Shown here: piece by piece, positions 59,943 through 64,000 of the stretch
Layout of the letters: the number at the start of each line of letters is the position of its first letter
Numbering within the stretch: position 1 is the stretch's first letter
Source of the DNA: Candidatus Latescibacterota bacterium
GTDB lineage: Bacteria > Latescibacterota > UBA2968 > SICM01
NCBI GenBank assembly: GCA_009694805.1
Contig: SICM01000002.1
Coordinates: 1 to 64,000, forward strand
Length of the DNA: 64,000 bases
Direction: 5' to 3'
Notes under the pieces: generated by a model
The model's input: only the letters and a program-made list of their open reading frames with translations
Database searches by the model: none
Told to the model about the DNA's origin: nothing
Program-made: the position numbers and the translations under genes

Positions 59943-62624
59943 GTGGGGATCAACCGGATCAAACTGACCGTGGAAAACGTGGGGGGAGTGGAGCGCCTGG
60001 CCTGGCCCGTCACGCAGGGGGTGCCGTTCGCGGAGGGAGGACTGGAGCGGAGCGCACCCGTGCGCCTGGTCACCTCCGAGGGCGAGTCCCTGCCGGTCCA
60101 GGCCACCTGCCTGACCACCTGGAGAGAGGACCTGAAACACGTCAAGTGGCTCCTGGTCGACTTCCAGACCGACCTGAAGCCCGACCAGACGCGGGAGGTC
60201 TTTCTGGAGTACGGTCCGGGGGTGACGGCTACGGTCCCGGATCAGACCGTGAAGGTGGAGCGAATCGAAGGCCGCACACGCATCGACACCGGCGCGATGC
60301 AGGTGGAGTTCCGCCCCCGAGACCCGGATTTCTTCGCCGCCTGCCGGGTGAAGACGCCTGGAGGCTGGCGGGACCTGATGTCCGGACGCCCCGGCCCCTT
60401 TCTCTACATGGTGGACCATCAGGGCGTGCCCTACGACTCCTTCGCAGCGGCTCCGCCGCCGTCGATCACCGTGGAAGACGCCGGCCCCCTGCGCGCCTCG
60501 GTCTGCCTCCGGGGCTACCACGCCTCGGAGGATGGACGGCGCTTCTGCCCCTACGTCCTGCGCATCCATCTCTTCGCCGGCAAGGCCGACCTCCGCTTTC
60601 ACCACACTTTCATCTTCGACCAGGACGTGGATCGGATCGAACTGTCGGAGGTGGGTGTCCGGTTCCCCCTGATCCTGGGCGATGGTCTGCGCATGGCGTT
60701 TGGAGGGGATCAGAGGTCTCACTGGGCGAAGCGATTCACGGAGGGACAGTTCCTTCAGACCTCGGATGTCGAATATCAGGTCACGCGGGACGGAGAGGCG
60801 TTCGGGACGGGGAGCAAGACGCGCGGCTGGGGGGGCCTGAGCGGTCGCGAGGGCGCCGCCATCGCGGTCCTGAAGGATCTGTGGCAGGAATATCCGAAGG
60901 GGATCGCCATCGACCAGGAAGGCATCAGCGTCCAGATCTGGCCCGCAGCCTGCGGGGAGACCCTCAAGTTCTCCACGCCCTGGAAAGAACGAGCCGCGTA
61001 CTTCAGCGGCTACTACGGGGACCCGAAGGTGTCGGTGGCCGCGCGGGACGAGGAGGGCTTCAAGCGCATCCTGGAACTCAACCCCACGGCCCCGCTCAAC
61101 CTGAAGAGTCTGGGCGGCGTCTCCTCCCGCGAGGACCTGCTCTGGGTGGAGGAGATGATCGCCCGGCATGCGCCCGGACGGACGGCGAGCTACAATGACA
61201 CGGGGACGGAGGACGGGTTCGGCGCGGCCAGGACCACGGAGTTCTGGCTGCGGCTGTCTCCGGAGGCGATTTCGGACGAGGCGGCGGAGGTCTTCGGCGT
61301 CTGCGTGCAGGAGCCGCTCATCGCCGTGACGGACCTGGCCTACGCCTGCGGCACAGGGGCGATGCGCGTGGTCGCGCCGTTCGACCCGGAGCGGTTCCCG
61401 GAGGTCGAGAAGGGTCTGGATGGCCTGTTCGAGCGCATCGTGGCCGGGCCCCGGCGCGTCCTGCGGACCTACGGAATGATCGACTACGGAGATCTGATGT
61501 GCTCGCACTGCGCCTCACCCGTGGCCATGTGGGGGCACTTCAAGGACGACCCCGACGTCATCGAAAAGATGAAGCACTGTGCCCGCTCCTACAACAATGA
61601 GGCCAACGATCAGGTCTACGCGGTCTGGGGGTTCTACACCCACACCGGCCAGCGCAAATACTTCCTGGCGGCCGATGCCTACGGCAGGCACATGGCGGAT
61701 GTGGACATCGCCCACGCCCGTCCGGACGGGTCGAAGGGCGGGCTGATGCACTACCACAACTGCCACCACTGGACCGGCGGCGGCTCGCCATCGCACACCT
61801 GCACCGCAGGGCTGATGCTTCAGTATTACCTGACAGGCAACCGCCGTATCTTCGACGTCTGCCGGGAGGTCGCGGACTGGGTCGTCGCCCACCAGGAACC
61901 CTGCGGCATCTACGGCAACAAAGGGGCCCTCGTCCGGGAGTACACCACGCCCCTGGCCAACCTCCTGGAGTTCTACCAGGCCACCTGGGAGCACGAATAT
62001 GGGGACCTGGCCCGGCGAAGCCTCAAATGGCTGCTGCTAGCCATGCCCGAGCCCGGCTGCTTCCCGGAGAGCATCTACACGGCCGGCGAGCGGGGGGACG
62101 AGGCGGAGGTGGTTCAGAACGGCTGGCACCTCCGGCAGGCAGGCGGGATGACCCCGCAGCTCCTCTACGACGCGACGCGCCTGTTCGGGGATCGCGCCCC
62201 CCTCTTCCAGCAGGCCCTGCTCGGCTTCGCGAACCGCTTCGCCTGGGGCCCGGAGACGGCCATCAACGAGGCTTTTCAGGTAGGTGAGGTGAAACGGATC
62301 GATCCCTACTTCAATGTCTCGATCATCGCCTACGCCTATGATCTGACGGAGGACCCGGCCTACGCCGCCTTCTGCCGCTACTACCTGCGCGAGCACTTTC
62401 CGAAGGTGGCAAAAGAGACGTCCTTCACCTACGTCTGCTGGGGGAGCCTGATTCCGCCCGTGATGGAGGCCGTGCGCCGGGCCGAGGCCAAACATGGCGC
62501 AGAGGCGCTGGAGCAGGCGGAGCAGGAATGGGTCCGGAAGATCGAAAAGTTGAAGCCTGAGTCGGCCCCCGCCGGACGGCCGGACCGGAGGTCCATCGGG
62601 GTGGTGAAGGGGTATGGTTCATGA
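59943..62624 (+). CDS. Exo-rhamnogalacturonan lyase family protein (PcRGLX/PL26-like), paralogue 2
   Basis: 893 residues from GTG 59943 behind TAGGAG; this start gives exactly the length of the paralogue at 25807. The same domain order is seen: VENVGGVERLAWPVTQGVPF, HVKWLLVDFQTDLKPDQTRE, a central sandwich, then the toroid with YNNEANDQVYAVWGFYTHTG and HYHNCHHWTGGGSPSHTCTA. The GERGDEAEV loop near the end is also kept. The two copies differ at many positions, so the duplication is old. No signal peptide. Confidence 0.78.
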   Translation: MGINRIKLTVENVGGVERLAWPVTQGVPFAEGGLERSAPVRLVTSEGESLPVQATCLTTWREDLKHVKWLLVDFQTDLKPDQTREVFLEYGPGVTATVPDQTVKVERIEGRTRIDTGAMQVEFRPRDPDFFAACRVKTPGGWRDLMSGRPGPFLYMVDHQGVPYDSFAAAPPPSITVEDAGPLRASVCLRGYHASEDGRRFCPYVLRIHLFAGKADLRFHHTFIFDQDVDRIELSEVGVRFPLILGDGLRMAFGGDQRSHWAKRFTEGQFLQTSDVEYQVTRDGEAFGTGSKTRGWGGLSGREGAAIAVLKDLWQEYPKGIAIDQEGISVQIWPAACGETLKFSTPWKERAAYFSGYYGDPKVSVAARDEEGFKRILELNPTAPLNLKSLGGVSSREDLLWVEEMIARHAPGRTASYNDTGTEDGFGAARTTEFWLRLSPEAISDEAAEVFGVCVQEPLIAVTDLAYACGTGAMRVVAPFDPERFPEVEKGLDGLFERIVAGPRRVLRTYGMIDYGDLMCSHCASPVAMWGHFKDDPDVIEKMKHCARSYNNEANDQVYAVWGFYTHTGQRKYFLAADAYGRHMADVDIAHARPDGSKGGLMHYHNCHHWTGGGSPSHTCTAGLMLQYYLTGNRRIFDVCREVADWVVAHQEPCGIYGNKGALVREYTTPLANLLEFYQATWEHEYGDLARRSLKWLLLAMPEPGCFPESIYTAGERGDEAEVVQNGWHLRQAGGMTPQLLYDATRLFGDRAPLFQQALLGFANRFAWGPETAINEAFQVGEVKRIDPYFNVSIIAYAYDLTEDPAYAAFCRYYLREHFPKVAKETSFTYVCWGSLIPPVMEAVRRAEAKHGAEALEQAEQEWVRKIEKLKPESAPAGRPDRRSIGVVKGYGS

Positions 62625-62775
62625 TTGAATACATGTAGTTAGGAAAACCCCAGAAATGCAGCCAGTTCTCAGGATAACTCCTCGCACAGGAGAAGCGCCT
62701 ATGAGTCGTATCTAACCCAAATCACCCCTTTCCTGAATCCGACTACTCAAACGCACATCGGGGAGGAACAAGATC

Positions 62776-64000
62776 ATGAATCATCTGACCGAACGCAGAC
62801 CGTCTCGCGCCGGACGCATCCGCGTCCTCGCCATCGCCTTTGCCCTCGTCCTGGCCGGGGCCACCCTGGCCGGGGCGCAGGTGGATCTGATCAACTCGAC
62901 GTCCGTTACGCTCGCCCCCAACCCGAACGATCCCAACACGTGGCCTGCGACCTTCAACGGCGCGCCCGCCATGGGACCCTACGCCTGGGTGGACGGCCCG
63001 ACCCACCTCCAGAAGGACCCGCAGTTGGCCAGCGGCGTGTTCGCCGGCCAGGAGGGGACGCGCAAAATGTTCGTATGCCGGGTCAAGCAGTCGGACGGCA
63101 TGCATCCGGGCAAATTTTTTGACGGTTACTGTAACATCGGATGGGGGGGCAAGGAGATCTCTCTGACCTCAGGCTACGAGGTGCTGGTCAACACGCAGCC
63201 TCAGAACGCGAAGTTCCTGACGCAGACCTGGGTGAGTCCCGCCACCGCTGCGAGCGCGACGTTCACGGGCGGATCGGTCGGGACCACGGCGATGCGCGTG
63301 GCCAGGGCCTCGTATAACAACAGCGTCCATCCGGGCAAGGAGTGGGCGGGCAAGTGCTACATCGGCTTTGGCGGGCAGGAGGTCGCCGTAGCCCCTTACG
63401 AGGTCCTCGTCCTGGGGTTCGACAAGGCCGCCTGGCAGGCGGCGCAGCCACCCCCGCCCTACAACCCGAACGACCCGAACTCGTGGCCTGCGACGTTTGA
63501 CGGGGTCAATGCCCTGGGACCCTACGCCTGGACGGACGGCCCGGCGGCCCTCCAGAAGGACCCGAGCCTCGCCAACGGCGTGCGGAGCGACGGGGGAGGG
63601 GGGTGGTTCAAGCCCGTCCTGGCCCGCGCCAGGCAGACGGACGGCGGCATTCACCCGGGCCAGTATTCCGACTACTTCAAGAAATTCAGCATCGGCTGGG
63701 GCGGCAAGGAGGTCGTCCTGACCGACGGTTACGAGGTCCTGGTCAACTCGCAGCCGTCTTACGCGAGGTTCCTCACCCAGACCTGGTCGGATGCCAGATC
63801 CGCCGATGCAGGCACGACCTTCAAGGGCGGGTCCGTCGGAAGCACGCAGATGCGCGTGTGCCGAACCCTCCACGACGGTCTCTTTCTGGTAGGCAAGGAG
63901 TGGGCGGGCAAGTGCAACCTCGGCTGGAAAGGACAGGAGGTCCCCGTCGATAATTACCAGGTTCTCACGCTGGGATTTGACAAGGCCGCGTGGCAGGCGG
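62776..64000 (+). CDS. Secreted tandem DM9 (DUF3421) repeat protein, cut by window edge
   Basis: The frame is open from ATG 62776 (behind GGAGGA) to the window edge, 408 codons. A signal peptide (RIRVLAIAFALVLAGATLAGA) is followed by two tandem modules of about 190 residues. Each opens with NPNDPN(T/S)WPATF and GPYAW.DGP and contains two DM9 units: HPGK, CNIGWGGKE and YEVLVN, then GKEWAGKC, GFGGQE and YEVLVLGFDKAAWQ. DM9 proteins such as the oyster CGL1 lectin bind mannose. A surface lectin or adhesin is likely. The 150 bases before it show no clear promoter. Confidence 0.8.
   Translation, partial: MNHLTERRPSRAGRIRVLAIAFALVLAGATLAGAQVDLINSTSVTLAPNPNDPNTWPATFNGAPAMGPYAWVDGPTHLQKDPQLASGVFAGQEGTRKMFVCRVKQSDGMHPGKFFDGYCNIGWGGKEISLTSGYEVLVNTQPQNAKFLTQTWVSPATAASATFTGGSVGTTAMRVARASYNNSVHPGKEWAGKCYIGFGGQEVAVAPYEVLVLGFDKAAWQAAQPPPPYNPNDPNSWPATFDGVNALGPYAWTDGPAALQKDPSLANGVRSDGGGGWFKPVLARARQTDGGIHPGQYSDYFKKFSIGWGGKEVVLTDGYEVLVNSQPSYARFLTQTWSDARSADAGTTFKGGSVGSTQMRVCRTLHDGLFLVGKEWAGKCNLGWKGQEVPVDNYQVLTLGFDKAAWQA

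Overview
The window is GC-rich, densely coded DNA from an uncultured bacterium. No rRNA, tRNA or CRISPR array was seen. Three things point towards a lineage such as Poribacteria or Latescibacterota: the large set of PhyH dioxygenases, Gfo/Idh/MocA oxidoreductases and TIM-barrel sugar isomerases; a secreted protein ending in a single EF-hand/dockerin-like FDDFFLFAANFG tail; and many small intergenic palindromes of the GTAGGGGC...GCCCCTAC type. This placement is inference from gene style and is not proven by a marker gene.

Bases 1-23500 are mixed housekeeping, signalling and transport genes on both strands. They include a CHASE2 adenylate cyclase and a one-piece diadenylate cyclase fused to YbbR domains. 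A secreted protein, a GNAT acetyltransferase, an amidohydrolase and a class III aminotransferase follow. Next comes an ECF sigma factor fused to two domains of a DnaN-type sliding clamp (10632-12056). A four-gene MacAB-like efflux operon (16488 down to 12106) is transcribed away from a small HTH protein whose own promoter would give a leaderless mRNA. A TPP enzyme with a 33-residue membrane microprotein, a DUF3500 protein, a REC-PAS-kinase-REC hybrid histidine kinase, a YfcE-type phosphodiesterase and a UXS-like epimerase complete this part. Several intergenic regions carry TTGACA-N17/18-TANNNT promoters that can be read directly.

Bases 23500-62624 form one continuous plus-strand block of about 39 kb given over to glycan and sugar-acid catabolism. 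Two 893-residue PcRGLX/PL26-like exo-rhamnogalacturonan lyase paralogues lie near its two ends. Between them are a GH78 rhamnosidase, a GH106-like glycosidase, a sialidase-fold protein, three paralogues of an unassigned two-domain glycosidase-like family and a fourth TIM-barrel-like protein. The same block holds an SDR, two kinds of lactonase, an HpcH/HpaI aldolase and a UxuA-like dehydratase, which together resemble a non-phosphorylated L-rhamnose pathway. Four Gfo/Idh/MocA oxidoreductases, six Fe(II)/2-oxoglutarate-type oxygenases (one fused to HEAT repeats) and a transketolase are also present. None of the hydrolases or lyases has a visible signal peptide, and there is no transporter or regulator in the block, so it looks like an intracellular catabolic island fed by importers encoded elsewhere.

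The window ends in a secreted, tandem DM9/DUF3421 lectin-like protein that runs off the 3' edge. Several families of small palindromic repeats occupy the gaps. Some run into coding sequence, forming an N-terminal extension, C-terminal tails and an internal insertion, and one copy sits inside the loop of another.
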